A stretch of DNA of 64,000 nt from Casuarius casuarius (Eukaryota; Chordata; Aves; Casuariiformes; Casuariidae). Of the stretch, positions 13,462-25,990 are shown piece by piece. The notes below the pieces were generated by a model. It saw only the letters and a program-made list of their open reading frames with translations, had not been told where the DNA came from and ran no database searches. The stretch is taken from NCBI GenBank assembly GCA_003342895.1, contig PTFA01000491.1, positions 222,232 to 286,231 on the forward strand. The letters run 5' to 3'. A program made the translations under genes and the position numbers. Position 1 is the first letter of the stretch. Every line of letters starts with the position of its first letter.

Positions 13462-13522
13462 ATTGGATCCATCTCTTTAGCTGTCTATCCAAAGATTGGA
13501 TCCATCTCTTCAGCTGTCTGTC
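13462..13522. repeat. 33-bp imperfect tandem duplication
   Basis: Two adjacent copies begin with attggatccatctctt, at 13,462 and 13,495, and continue with agctgtct. They differ at a few positions, most clearly a t/c change after the shared 16 bases. This looks like a simple local duplication with no evident function. Confidence 0.8.
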
Positions 13523-14480
13523 AGCCTCTAAGGTAGCTCCACAGTTTCATGGATTTGAGACAAAATGTGCCAGCTAAGGGACTTGGTAGTAATTTTTACT
13601 TTTTGAAAGTAATGAAAGAGCTATGAAATGATGTTCAGGTTGAGGAGAGAGGAGTCTTTCGCATTGGGAAGAAAAACAGAGAGAAAAGGTTACATTCTTT
13701 TCATATCCCGCTTGTAAATGCAGCTTCTGCCACCATCAGATGCCAGGTCGGGGGATCTGGTGGTGAAGATCCCACTCCAGATGTGAAGCTTTCACTGGGA
13801 CGCTAGCACAGGGTTTGCCCGGGAGGTGCATTAGAGGTGACATCCCTGCCAGCGGAGAGCCACATCCCCAGGGCTCTGCTCCATTCCTCCAGGCCTCCAG
13901 GAACACCCAGTTCCCACACCAATGCTCCAGGGCCAAGGATATGGCAAGCGCCAGCCTTCAGGAGGATGCTAAGAAAAGACTGACAAGAATAGAGCCAATG
14001 AGCAATAAACCCAGAGCAACTGTCCACTCCCAGAAGGCAGCTCACGGCCCTCAGAGCACCAGGAAGTTCCTTCTGCAGAAGAATCTGAGTCATAAAGAAA
14101 GTGAAGCGAAGGGAAAAAACACGGCGATAGGGACAGGGTTGAAATGGGGAAGCATCTTATGGCAGCGATGACCCCCAAAGAGGGACATTAACGCCCTGGA
14201 CTGGGCTGTGGCGACTGTTCCCAGTCTCAGAGTTCAAGAACATTCCCTGGGGTGATTTGTCACTCCTGATTCATGGGGGAGTGAGGAAGAAATATTCTGC
14301 AATACGATGAGCTGTGGGAAGAGGACGAGCCTTTCATAGGGGGGTAAGGATGTTGCACTGGAACAAGCTGGTGCAACACGAGTGCGCATGTGTGTGCACA
14401 GGGCAGGAAGGCCGGCAGACCGCGTTTCCCTGGGTGCACAACTAACCCATTTCTCTCCCTTTCGCAAAGGCAGCTCAACG

Positions 14481-14573
14481 ATGCCAAGCATATTTTCCTA
14501 CCTGAGTGCAGAAGTCGACTGGTGCGAAGGCAACTTTGAGCGCTCGGCGATCATCGCAGAGTACTACAACACT
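14481..14573 (+). CDS. ACER1: ACER1 coding exon 1 (residues 1-31)
   Basis: Begins with MPSIF and carries DWCEGNF and AEYYNT, which hold the predicted calcium ligands. It ends in phase 0 before the donor gtgagt at 14,574. The 5' UTR limit is not visible: no TATA box stands out, and a pyrimidine-rich acceptor-like tract ends about 10 bases before the ATG. Confidence 0.95.
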
Positions 14574-17500
14574 GTGAGTGCAGGCGCATCCGAAGGGCAG
14601 GCTGGGGCCCCAAGGCAGCCGGCTCCTGGCACCCAGGAGCTGCTTTCGGGAGATGAGAGATGGGACAACCTTGTTTTCTCTGTTCCTGCTCAGTCCTTTG
14701 AACTTCCCGGTGCTGGAGGGTGTTTGCATGGGGAACTTTTTCTGAATTTCGGGTAAATCGTGGGACTTCTATTGCTTACAACAGCCAGTTGTTCACAAAA
14801 CTAGCTGGAGTCAAGGGTACTTTTGGCACGTGTGGGGCTAAGTTCCCACTAAGAAAACCCTGGCAGTGCTCCTTAGCCCAGTTTTGTGAGATCCTGTTAT
14901 ACCAGTCCTGCAGCTCTCCTGCCAACTGGGTAAGTCCCACGCAGGGCTCATATATTTCAATTAAACATACAGGAGTGGCAAAACTAGAGACAACACTTGC
15001 ATGAACTGTGTCCGGCAGGTTGGGAATCCGGAACTCAGAAAAGAGGAAAGTTGATGCATGAACTAATTTCACCTCGTACAATCCACTTTGCAAGTCAAAC
15101 TCCATCCAGCTCCAGTCCCTTGAATGCAGCCTCCCGGCTCAAGCATGGCCAGAGCCATCTGCATCTGTCTGCAGAGGACTTGGCAGATAGCCTGTCTCTG
15201 TAAGCGTGTACTTCTACCTTTGTGCCTTAAGGGCTGGCAAAGTCATGAGGCATGTGGATTTACAACCATTCCAAAGGTCTTGTTTATGACTTTTAGCAAC
15301 ACTGTAAGTTCTTGTTTCTCATGGAAGTGTCTCTTCTGCTTTTTTTTTTTTTTACCTGCTTTTAATATATTGCCTGTAGTAACAATAACTCCCTCACCCA
15401 AGTCCTGCAGCTCGCTGGCTTTAATCACCCTGCCAGAGTCTCGGAGGAGGGATGCTTGGGCTGTATTTAGTTAATTGAGAAGGGCGTTTGGCCAAAATTA
15501 GCTGTCCTGCTCGGGAGAGGAAGTGTGCTCCTGATGCCAGATATCCATGCGCGAGAGCAGCATGCCTGATGCCAGTCCGGACCAAATCCTGCTTTCCTCT
15601 GGCATTCAACCAAACCTGTTGTGCTGTTGCCCATTTACTGGCCGTGTCTCCCTGCTGGATGGGCTCAGAGCCCCAGAGCAAGGCAGAACTGGCAAGGAGG
15701 TACTGAAATCACTTCTGCGTGGATCAGCATCTCAAATGCAGCTGGAGAAGTCAAATGCCTCTGTGGTTTGGAGTCTCATTGGCAACAATGCAGAGGGGCT
15801 GATTTCCACAGTGCACAGGAAGTCTGAAAGTTACTCTCTTTACTCAGAATGTATTCTGGGTATATATTTGCCTAATCTCCTATTTTGGTACATAGTCAGC
15901 ATTTTTCCTTGGAGCTGAGACCCCATTTTCACCAGGATCCTGATTTACACCCAGACTCTCAGAGGGGTTAGCGTCCTTAACACACCAAGAAGTGTCTTAG
16001 GAGCTTTCCAAAAGCTCTTATGCGTCTAACTTGGATGTGTCACACTGCTAGACACCAGCTGGCATGACCAGATGCTTAACTACCTTCCCTAGGACCCAAA
16101 GGCCTCTAATTTCCATAAAACATTGACTCTTAGCTGACTAGGTGACTTTGTGGCACAGGTTTCTAAACTGCAGATCTGGACTGGCCTCAGGACAGTATTT
16201 CAGATGTGATCCCACCACTTCTGGTCTTCTCTTCTCTCCTCCATTCGTTACTCACATTCAGATTACCTCCTCTCTGTGGCAAACTTTCTGAGTCCTATCT
16301 TGCTGGCCTGCCTGGGATTATTATATCAATATTGGCTTCAGCGCCAGTTTGCCAAAGTTTTAGACTAGCTGGGAATCCAGCCAGCTCATCCCTAGGCTCC
16401 TGCACCACTAAGTCAGCAGGGCTTCCTAATGGAGCATCCTCTTCAGTGTCTTCCTCCCAACACTGCCTGAGGCTGGAGTCGAGTAGCTTTGTGCCAGCAG
16501 TAGCAATGTGCTCTGTGCCAGCTGCACTTGCTCTCAGCCTGGCTTGGGGTGGATGCTTTTTATTAGAAATGAACAGCAAGGGTGCGAGCAGAGAATATAA
16601 ACAATATCCTTAACTACCTAATAATTAATACATGGTGGTTTATGGTGGTGCAGTTCAGCAGCAAAGCGATAACTATTTATAGTGACTCAGTGATCCAGAA
16701 ATGTATTGTCTTCCGGCTGTTCGCAGAACAGTATTGTGCTACAGGGTCATCAGTCATGGGCCTGTCGTTCTGCCCTCATTTCTTTCCTGAAATGAGTGAT
16801 CAGGATGCTGGTAATGACATCTAGATCCTCAGCAGCCTCTCTGGCAAAGCACTAGTAGCTCTGACGATGCTGTCTATCCAGAACTGCCCAACACGTCCAT
16901 CAATTGGTGGAGATAAGCTCAACTGCAAGCACAGACTAGCCAGATCTGCCCACACAAGCACTCACTTTCACACTGCATTGGAGTCACAGCACATGCCCTG
17001 GCCCTCTGCATGGGCTCAGAAACCGCGCTGCATCGCAGGCGCTTCGCTCGCTCATGGGCCCAGAAATTCCCACATGGGAACAGGGCAGCTCCTTGTCCGG
17101 CACTTCACAAACTCTACGCAAACAGCTGTTTCCTGTCCCAAAGCACTGGCACGGTGCTGCAATGTCATGATGTGCAACCTCGTCTTCTGCTACGCGGGTC
17201 TGGCCGTTAGGAACTTGCTACACAGGTTGAGATAGCTTCTGAGATATTCACTTCTGTCTTTGGCTCTGGGGCTCTTGTGTCAGCCAAATCTGGTTCGTTG
17301 GCCTTCAAGTGAATGAATACGCTCCAGGCCAATGAGGCTTTTAGAAATCTCCTTTAGCTGGAGAAAATATTTCTACTGAGTAAGAACCCGCATTGTGCCT
17401 GGGCTGCTGTTGTGCCATCATTGTGCTCACGCATCCAGGTAGAGCTCTGTAAACCAGCATGTCCTGTCCAAATCCATATCAGAGGCCTGTTCTCACCTTG

Positions 17501-20500
17501 TCATGGATGGACAGGTTCTCTGCAGGTCTCTCTTTCCATCTTAGCCTGCAAAGCGCTGAGTTGCACAAGCCCTGGGGCCTTTCCCATGCTCCTGCTAAAG
17601 CACCAGGATTAGAGCCATGTCTTGCTTTTCTCCTAGCGAAAGAAGCAAATGCTGGGATAGGTGGGCTTGGTTAGGGGACCTAGAACAACACGTCACACTT
17701 GTTAGAAGTGAGACATTGTCACGAGCTCACATGGTGGGAAACCACAGGGCTGAGTTGCTCCCACAGGTCAGTTCGTATCTCAGCTTCATCACTGCTTTCT
17801 CATCTCCCGGAAATCCTGGGCAGAGGGAGCTGGTGTCTCCTGGTCAGCATGGCCCAGCCAGGTATAAGCAGAAGCTGGAGGGCTAAGACCAAGCAGAGGT
17901 TCTGCAGAGCTTCCTAATGGGTGTACTGGGAGCAAAGCCTTCCCAACCACATTTGAGATGGAGCTTGCCACATGCCAAAGGGATGATTTAACACAGCACT
18001 TGCAAAATCAGGGCTTGGATCCAGAGTGGTGAAGTCCCCTCACAGATGCGGTTTTGCAGCGGCTCAGGCCCTAAGCTCTGTGTTTGGCTGCTCTGCGTGG
18101 ATTCACTCTGCAATCTCCACATTTCTGTTGGTGCTGTTCCCATGATTATCCCTCCCCTCTGATATCTGATCTTGCATTTCTCATACTGAATTAATGAAGC
18201 GATACCCTTGCTATCATGTACTAATGGTACTGTTGCAATGCCCAGTGCAGCAGGGATTCAGACCTCTCTGTATGCAATCTCAAGCTCCTGAATTTCCTCA
18301 CTTTTGACATGCAAGCTGGCACTTGCATGCTGTTGCCTTTCCTGCGAGCACTTCTCCTCTTCTTGAGATCCCTCCTTGTTTTCCAAAAACCTCTTTTAAC
18401 TATTTTACAGGAAAAGAAATGTTTGCAACAAAGTTACTACTTTAATACATGGTTTGTTTTCTCAATTGTTTCGATTGTTCCTGAATTGTTGGACCCTGAG
18501 TGCTTGAGCAGGACCAGCACTTCTCTTTCCATAGGTGGAAAAGAAATATGCCTGGATATGGCTCTAAGCACCTATAGAAAACCAATACACTTGACCTGAG
18601 AATTGCTGTTAATATGAGCATCAAGTTGTTTCATGGAAACCTTGGTGAAGTTCAAGATTAATCTCTGGGTATTAAAGGAAACAGAGATGTTACATTAAGC
18701 ATGACTTGTGTTTCCCTCTGGAATACGAGAGGGTGTGTTTCATATCTATGGCAATATCCCTGTGATTTGCAGCCCTGTTACCGTAAGCTTAGATCCCATG
18801 GGACCTCACAAGCCAAGCTTTGATTTTGCAATCAGCTCATGTATGGAAAAGTCTGCTGAGGGGGTGAGACTCCAGCTGTGGAGGTCAGATCCCAGGCTTG
18901 GGCCCTCAGTTAGTACCTAGCTGGAATAGGAAAGGATTGTCAGTGGGAGGTAAAAGTCATCCTAGTATTTTGCCAAGTGGCTTTTCAGCAGGTCGTTCTG
19001 CACTGCCCAAACAAAGCCCTAGACAACTGTCTGGCAGCAGCGACTGGGCCCAGGCAGCAGTGACAGGCTGAGCTCCAGTACGATCCCCTCCTCACCCCGG
19101 ACAAACCAAAGTCTGTCAATGAAGCGGCTCTGTCGAGCTGGAAAACAGGGCAGAATAATTTCGCTGCATTCATTTGCAAACTATGCTTAAAAGACATTTA
19201 TGACTTCATGTAATTACTAGTGTCCAGAGTATCTGTCCTTCCAGGCCAGATGGCTTTGCATGTGACACTACAGGATGTCACCTCCATCCAGTCCCCACCT
19301 ACGACTGTCCTACTTGTCTTGCTGCTCTCCACCGCACCCGCTCCCAGTTAATGATGGTTTGACCGTGGTTTGCTGCGGTTGCCTTGCTCCTTTTGCCCAC
19401 CCAGCCCCTCGTGGCAGAAGTCAGTCTGGGAGTTTCTGACAGGCCTGGCATGACAGGAGAGGAAGATGGTTGCAAACAGAAGAGCTTTGGTGATTTGCTT
19501 AAGCACAAAAGCCAAAGATAGACCATCACGTGAAGGGGGCACGCTGTCTTACCTTGGACTTGCTGGCCTGAGAGACTGCTCGCATGGAGAGCGCAGCTCC
19601 CTGCAGCCGTTGCTGCCACAGCGATAGCTGTCCTTCCAGTTCCAGCCTTGAGAAACGCCTCTGCTCTTCCTCCTGTGCCAAGAATAATACCTGCCTCCAC
19701 GTGAGGCTTTCCGCTAGAGAGCAGTATCCTTTTTGCAGAGAGATACTGAGGCACGAGGTGGAATGGGACTTGCCCAAGGTCCTGCAATAAGCTGAATGTG
19801 TCTCTTGTTTTTCAGATCAGCAGTGCAGGCTTCTTTATCCTTCCTCCTGCCCTGCTCTACCTGAACCAGCAGTACTGCCAGCAGCGTGCCTTGCCCATGT
19901 ACTTCACCTCTGCCCTGCTCTTCTGTGTAGGTGGGTGCCAAAGTTGTGAGAAGGCCAAACTGGTTGCCAGAGTACCCAACTGTTCATCTGCAATACCTTT
20001 GCCTCTGGACACTGGTTCTTAGTGGCCACAGCACAGAGACAAGCTGGGGTGGGAACCAGGACACCATGTCTGTACGAAGCCCTGCAGCTCATGATTCCCA
20101 CGGGCTGTGGCTGCACAGCTCCCAGCCCGGCAAATCTCTGTGGTGCTCTGTGGATTGACTCACTCAACTCTCAGTTAACTCCAAGGTCTGTGCCCTGCCC
20201 TTGAGGAACGGCATGTCCTCAGAAATCACTCCCAAGAACTTCCCGGGCAAGATAGGCTTGGGCTATGACAGAAGTTTGTTGACACAACCTGCCTTGCTCC
20301 TTGCAGGTATCTTCTCAGTGTACTTTCACATGACCCTGAGCTATGTGGGACAGCTCCTGGATGAACTCTCCATCCTCTGGACATTGGCTGTGGTATATTC
20401 CTTTTGGTATCCAAAGGTTTACTTCCCCAGGTGCATCAAGAACAGGTATGACTCAGAGAGACACGCGGTTGCAGGCAGCAAGGGGAGGGATGGGACCTTG

Positions 20501-23500
20501 ACATTGATGCGTGTGACCCACGGAGTTGCCCCCTAACCCAGCCAGCTGCCCTGCAGGGGGTCAGCCATGAGGTTACCGCATTTTGCTGTGGGGCCAAACC
20601 CCCCATCACTCAGCGCTAGACTTGCTGACGGAGGAGGAGTATGAAACTCTCCCTCTGGAGAGGGCCCTGCTGAGCTTCTGTCAGCTGGAGCTGCCTGTCT
20701 TTGCAAAGCTTATTAAGAAATTTGGCACGGAGAATTTCAAAGCCGGAGATTCAGGCACATTGTTTCTCGCAGGCGGTGTGGCTGGAGTGGGTAAGCCTGG
20801 GGTTCGCCATGTCAGGAACATGCGGACTGCTCCTGCAGAGGGGCTAGAAGTCCTGCTAGCCCTTAGGAAGAGCACAGAACCATCTGGGGAAGTGCGGGAC
20901 CAGGGAGCTTCACACAGAGTAGGGAATTAAATATTCCTGAGCACCAACATTCAATTACCTGTGCTGTCAGATTGTCACAGCATCCCCTGCCATCCATAGA
21001 GAGCTTTCCCTGAAGGCTGATGGGGTTGTCCCTAGGACAAGCTGGCCCAGCTGAACTCTCCCACGTTGCAAAGGCTGTTTGCAGGGGGGCTGTCTGGGCT
21101 AGAGGAGCTCAGCACAAAAGATGGGGAGACTGGGTGAGCACGAAGCAGCAGAAACGGCAGCCCAGCAGGGCTTTGCTCAGAGGATGCTCACACCCTGGCA
21201 GGCTTGCCAGACCCCTCCAGGCCAGCCCAGCTAGGAGCCTTGCAAAGGCCTGCTCCAGGTCTGCTCTTCCCATGCCAAAGCGGAGGTCACCAGGAGTTCA
21301 CTGGGGAGACATGGTAGGGGGAGGCAGGGAGTGGGGAAGGGACCTGGGAAGGGATTTGCATGTGAAAGGCCTCTTTAAGCCCTATTGTTGCTCAGTCAGC
21401 CCAAATCTGCATGTTTGCGCTGCCGAAACCCCTGCCGGCCACTGCTGGGGCTCGTGCTTTGCAGTCCTTCCTTGTGCAAAGCTCCCACTGCCATGCCGTT
21501 CTCCGGCATCACCATGAAAGTGCCCAGCTCTGCCGTGGACTCACTGGGAGGCCTCCAGGAAAGCACTTTCCTGCTCAGTGCTTGAGAAAAAGGGAACAAC
21601 TACCCCTGCCTCCCAGCCAGGACTACCGCAGAGGCTGAGGTCAACCGTGTGGAAACGAACGGGAAGTACTGCAGATAGCTTAGCTTCTCCAAGCAATGAA
21701 CAGGACCTCTCCCGTCCCTGCCCTGCACTACTGTGAATCCCTGGGGCACTGATACTCACTGCCAACTCTGTCTTCCCTTTAGGAAGCATTTCTTCTGGTT
21801 GAGTGGTGTCACCACCGTGGTCAGTACCTTCATGTCCTTCATCAAACCAGCCCTCAATGCCTACATGCTCAACTGCGTCGCCTTCCACCTTCTTTACCTG
21901 ACACGGAAAGAGCTGAAAAAGTAAGGAGGGGTCTGGGAAGGGTTATCCGCAGATCCCGGCATGCTCACAACATGGCAGTGAGTCTGTACACAACACTGAA
22001 TGGAGCCCACCACTTCATCAGCCACATGTTGGGCCATCAGCTCTGCAAAGAGTTCAGGTAGCCGGGGAGGGATCTGGGAATCAGCACAGGCAAGACTATG
22101 GGCAGTGGGATATGAGAAGCCTACCTGGCCCAGGTGTCTTTCAGCACTGGGACAATCTATGGGACAAGTGCATCTTCTCCCCAGCTGCCATCTCTGCAGC
22201 TCCTTCCCCTTATGTGGGCTTTGGGGACCAATGTGGGGTTGAGAGGAACCCACCATGATCTGGGGAGAAAGGCAGGAGGAGCCTCAGCATCTCTTAACAT
22301 CATCCTGGCCCAGGGAAAGAGCCAGGAGCCCCCGCCACACAGCCACTCTTCTTCAATCTTTGTGGTCCTGTGAATCCTCTGCAGTAGAAGCTCACTGGGT
22401 TTTGCCCTGTTGCACTGCATTAGCAGACGGGAACTCACCAGCCCTCTTGAAAACTCACTTTCCTTCTAACACAATACCCGGCTCCCTCTCCACTCATGTC
22501 TTGCAGATGCAACGACAAGCGGGTTCACTGGATGGCCAAAGCCATGGTCATGTGGTGGGGACTGGCCATCACCAGCTGGATAGGTGACAAGTGGCTCTGT
22601 GGCCTCTGGCAGATGATCAACTTCCCCTACTTCCACAGCTTCTGGTAAGGGCTGCAGCGGAGAGGCAGGAAGCCCTGCTCAGCTATTTGAGGAGTGGAAG
22701 GGCCACAGCTAAGGAGGGATGGCTGGAGGGCCATGGTGCTTGACAAGGGAGCGGCCACATCCTTGCCCAGCTGTCTCCCGCTTTCCTCTGTGACCACAGA
22801 TGCTGCTCCTCACCCTGACCCCAGCCCAAAGATTTGGACCTAATCACTGCTTAATATCCCTTACCTCCTCGGCACCAACCAAAGGGTGTTTTGCAAGCCA
22901 GATTGGTCTAAAATTGCTCCAGTTAAGCATCTTGCTTTCGAAAGGCTGCATCTGCTCCCAGAAGCTGTGTCATGAGAGATGTGATTTGAGTTATTTTAAT
23001 AACCAAACTGAAAGACAGTGATTTGCTTAAGCAAGACATTTCAGTGCCTGACCAACTCTTGCTCCAGGTGCTACACACAAAGCGCATCTCAGATTCATCC
23101 ACACAAATCACTGGGATGATTGGGTTGTGGTGTCAAGATACCCAAGGTCACTGGGTTAGGCCAGGCCAGGTAGAACAGGTGGTTTTGTTTGGGGTTTAAG
23201 TCTCCTATGTCGTACCATCCCCTCTGTGCATGGAATTGCCCCAGACACCCCTTGTGCTCACCAAGCTCTTCTAGGATCTCCCCATCATGCTCCCTGCAGC
23301 CCTTGTGCATCATGGGATCGGGATCTTTCCCTGTCACTGCCATATCCCCCGATCCATTCCTCCCTCCACCCCATCATGCAACCTGATATAGGGGCCAAAT
23401 GGAGGACCAGGGGAAACAGTCTCTTTGAACAGGGCTGGTGTCTTGAAAGCGGTAGATGATGTTGGCGCAGTGTCTCAGCTGTGCACTGTGCATATTCATC

Positions 23501-23830
23501 CTGATGGCAAAGATGGCCTGGCCTACGTCTAGTCTGGCTGAGCTCAACCCTGTACTGGTTCCAGCCTCATGGTGATGATGCCAGCCATGCACCGTGACAA
23601 AGTGCAGGAGGGGTGGGTGGTGGAGTTACGCCTGTCTCACATGTCTTGTATTCTGTGCCAGGCACGTGCTGATAGCCATGTCCCTCTTCTACGTCTTCCC
23701 TCTGGTCATCTACTTTGACGTCATCTATGAGATGCCATCGTTTAAGCCAAAGCTGGAATATTGGCCCAGTGACTCCTGGCCCGTCGTAGTGCCTTATGTT
23801 GCCCTGGAGCAATCCCACAAACAGTGCTAG
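14481..23830 (+). CDS. ACER1: Alkaline ceramidase 1 (six coding exons, complete frame)
   Basis: Coding exons are 14,481-14,573, 19,816-19,930, 20,307-20,445, 21,783-21,920, 22,507-22,644 and 23,662-23,830. Together they give 792 bases, or 263 residues plus stop; human ACER1 has 264. Every intron is GT-AG and the phases join without a break. The family hydrolyses ceramide to sphingosine and fatty acid in the endoplasmic reticulum; ACER1 is the skin-enriched, calcium-dependent member acting on very-long-chain ceramides. The protein shows seven hydrophobic segments. By comparison with the ACER3 structure, the calcium site is D13, W14, E16, N18 and E27. The zinc/catalytic set is S73, H77 (in FHMTL), D88 (in LLDE), H205 and H209 (in HSFWH). 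All are present, so the enzyme should be active. The start is the ATG opening the conserved MPSIF N terminus. MLLT1 follows in the same direction, as in human. Confidence 0.96.
14574..19815 (+). other. ACER1: ACER1 intron 1
   Basis: The intron is 5.2 kb and runs from gtgagt to ttcag. I see no further coding exon, RNA gene or young repeat in it. A MIR-like fragment sits at about 19,738-19,800, immediately before the acceptor. Confidence 0.85.
19738..19800 (-). repeat. MIR-type SINE fragment next to ACER1 exon 2
   Basis: The blocks 'actgaggcacgagg' and 'acttgcccaaggtc' are in the right order and spacing for the core of an ancient MIR SINE in reverse orientation. The copy is short, diverged and inactive. 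It ends about 15 bases before the exon 2 splice acceptor. Confidence 0.55.
19816..19930 (+). CDS. ACER1: ACER1 coding exon 2 (residues 32-70)
   Basis: Starts after ttcag and encodes most of the first two membrane segments ([16 protein letters not shown], then [11 protein letters not shown]). It ends in phase 1 before gtgggt; the split codon is Gly70. Lengths and phase agree with the flanking exons. Confidence 0.93.
20307..20445 (+). CDS. ACER1: ACER1 coding exon 3 (residues 70-116)
   Basis: Encodes the family signature around [11 protein letters not shown] and [10 protein letters not shown], which supplies the predicted catalytic Ser73, the zinc ligand His77 and Asp88. Acceptor is ttgcag and donor is gtatga. 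The exon ends in phase 2 within Arg116. Confidence 0.95.
21783..21920 (+). CDS. ACER1: ACER1 coding exon 4 (residues 116-162)
   Basis: Encodes two membrane segments ([15 protein letters not shown] and [14 protein letters not shown]) followed by the basic loop TRKELKK. The TTVVST and NAY motifs match the corresponding human exon. Donor is gtaagg. The exon ends in phase 2 within Lys162. Confidence 0.93.
22507..22644 (+). CDS. ACER1: ACER1 coding exon 5 (residues 162-208)
   Basis: Starts after ttgcag with CNDKR and continues through the sixth membrane segment ([14 protein letters not shown]) to the loop ending YFHSFW, which holds zinc ligand His205. Donor is gtaagg. The split codon is Trp208, so the HxxxH zinc motif is divided between exons 5 and 6. 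Confidence 0.94.
23662..23830 (+). CDS. ACER1: ACER1 coding exon 6 (residues 208-263) and stop
   Basis: Opens with the second half of the zinc motif (His209), then the last membrane segment ([16 protein letters not shown]) and the family C-terminal motif YWPSDSWPV. The stop codon is TAG at 23,828-23,830. Confidence 0.95.
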
Positions 23831-24285
23831 AGCTGTCTGCCCTCAAGCATCTCTCGGACACGGGGTGCACGATGCACACACATGCGTCTGCCTGGGGAAC
23901 ACCTTGGCTTGCTCCTCAAACAAGGGCAATCTGGCTAGCGAATGGGTCAGGGAGCAGCCGAGGCCTCATGATGCTGGGCATGAAGCAGGGTGGCAGCCCA
24001 CGGGTGGCTGGAAGACTGCCCAGACCGACGCTGGGGAACCAAAGATGTCCTCCTCCAGCAGATCCCCACCGAGAAAGGGAGGGAAATGGTGCTTCTTTCG
24101 TGTCTTCTTCACTAGGCAAATTGCGGCACCCCTTGCTGACGAGAGCACAGCTGAGAAGACAGAAGCCAAACTGGTCACAGCTGGGTTTGTTGGGGCTGCT
24201 GCAATTATTATTATTAATTTTATTTATTGATGTATGTGGTCTTGCTCGGGAGAGCCGTGCATTAAAGCTATGGACGCTAACTCGA
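23831..24285 (+). other. ACER1: ACER1 3' untranslated region
   Basis: About 450 bases from the stop codon to just past the poly(A) signal. Near its end is an AT-rich stretch (24,203-24,230) of ATT repeats containing one ATTTA pentamer, which could act as a weak AU-rich stability element. The exact cleavage site is estimated. Confidence 0.65.
24261..24266 (+). terminator. ACER1: ACER1 poly(A) signal ATTAAA
   Basis: ATTAAA, the commonest variant hexamer, lies about 430 bases after the stop codon and just after an AT-rich stretch. It is the first good candidate downstream of the coding sequence. Confidence 0.7.
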
Positions 24286-25639
24286 ACTGGGCCCCTTTCT
24301 TTCCCCTGACTGCACGATAACCCCTGTTATCTGCCAGCCACTCGAGCAGGGTGGCTAAAGCTCTCTCTGATCTTGGGAGGGCTATTTATAAAAATACATC
24401 CTCCTGTGCTCAGAGGACAGTGACAGCCGAAAAGAGACTCTGCTGGCCTGGGTCCTGGGGTGCTCTACCCGCCAACTGGGTTTGCACCAAGCTGTGGAGC
24501 TGCTAAACCTGCAAAAGACAAAAGCACATGCTCTAGTTTCCTCTCTCCTCTCCTTCCCTTCCCTCTCTGCTGCACCTCATGTTTCCATGTCTCTCTGCCC
24601 CCCTTCTTCAGCCCCCAGTGATCCATGTTCCTCCCAACTCTGATGGTCTCTGATGGCCACATATAATTTGGAGACTTCCCTGCTCACAGAAACGGCTGGC
24701 TGTCAGCAGAGAGTGAGAAAAGGAGCCAATACATTAGCTAAATGCTTGGGGAGCTTTGCAAAAACAGAGCAATAGGAGGTGTAAAGTCCCAGAGAAAGAT
24801 CAGTGCCATGCCACAGCCACGGAGCAATGCTTTCCGGGTTCTCCTCCCAGTGTGACAACAACGAAGTTGCTCCCACAGCCACGGGACATGCTCCTGTTCT
24901 CAGAGCCTTGTTGCATTACCATGATGAGTTGGACCATGCCAGGGGTCCGTGTCCTTCCACGAGCAGCTGGGACGATCTCTGGAGAGCACCAAGAGGCTAG
25001 CAGAGCTGCTGAGGTTGGCTCCCTGCAACGCGGCCAGGAGCAGGTAATGCCATCCCAGGGAACTGCGGGCTCTTCGGGCCCCTGCAAGTAAAGCAAAAGC
25101 AGAAGCACTTTGGCTTGGCCCCCGTGGGAGAGGGTGCTGCACAGCGTGCCACGCAGTGCCCATGCAGTGGCCCTCCTGTGGCCACCGCTGCCTTGTGGGT
25201 CCCTCTGCAATGGTCCCCACAACCACTAGATGGCAAGTTTGGCTCATGAACCCCGAGCAATATTTCATCTTGGGAAAGGCTGCCTTGTGCAAGGGCTGGA
25301 CCCCCAGGCCCAGTCCCCCTGCCCGCTCCATCCCCGCACAGGGGACAGCCACCTCTCCATCTGCACAGCCACTGGTGAAACGTCTGCGCAAGACACAGGA
25401 CAAGGGGGACTCAGTGCCCCGGCCTTTGTCTGCCCTTGTCTCCCCACGCCGGTGCCTGTCTCCTCTCTGTTCTCCTCTTTGTCTCTCCCACATGCCATCA
25501 CTCTTGCCTCTCCCTCTGTCACCCCGTCTCCCTTTCACTCATCCGCTCTGTTTCGCTCCCTCTTGCTCTCTCCCTCCCCGCGGCACCCCTTCCCCCGGCC
25601 CATCACATTCTTCTGCAGCCTATTAATAACTTCTGGGCA

Positions 25640-25990
25640 ATTGCACCGGGTCCCCGCTGGGTCCAGCCCCTCCGCCGGCGCTGCCCTGCACAGCCACTGA
25701 GCGCGCCGGCAGCAAGTTCAAAAGTGCAGCAGGGCTTTCATATCCTTTCTCCCCTTCAGGGGGTGGAGGAGGCCGGCTAGCAAAGAAAGGCCTCGTTGCC
25801 AGGGAACCTGGCACAGGAAAAGGGGTCACCTTCACCTCCGCTGGGGCGGCCGGGGCCCTCCGGAGATGGACAGGTTCCAGCAGCCCTGAGAGCCGGGGAT
25901 GCGGAGAGATGCCACGAACGGAAGGAGGCCGGGGCGAGGGCGAGGAGGGCTAATTGGCCGTCTCCAGCGAAGCAGCCGGTGTGATGCACT
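25640..25990. promoter_or_regulatory. CpG-rich patch downstream of ACER1
   Basis: CG-dense block about 1.4 kb beyond the ACER1 poly(A) signal. It contains an RFX/X-box-like GTTGCCAGGGAAC at 25,795-25,807, overlapping the exact inverted repeat at 25,797-25,813. No coding exon is recognisable. Confidence 0.35.

Larger units (their letters stand above)
1241..14480. other. Upstream intergenic region of ACER1
   Basis: This is about 13 kb of moderately GC-rich DNA with many single N bases. No stretch matches a protein family I recognise, and open frames are short or depend on non-ATG starts. It contains two CpG-rich patches (4,075-4,350 and 6,540-6,880), a CR1-like LINE remnant, a possible MIR tail near 9.57-9.65 kb and a short tandem duplication near 13.46 kb. 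A non-coding 5' exon of ACER1 could lie here: a pyrimidine-rich acceptor-like stretch at about 14,450-14,473 precedes the start codon. Confidence 0.6.
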
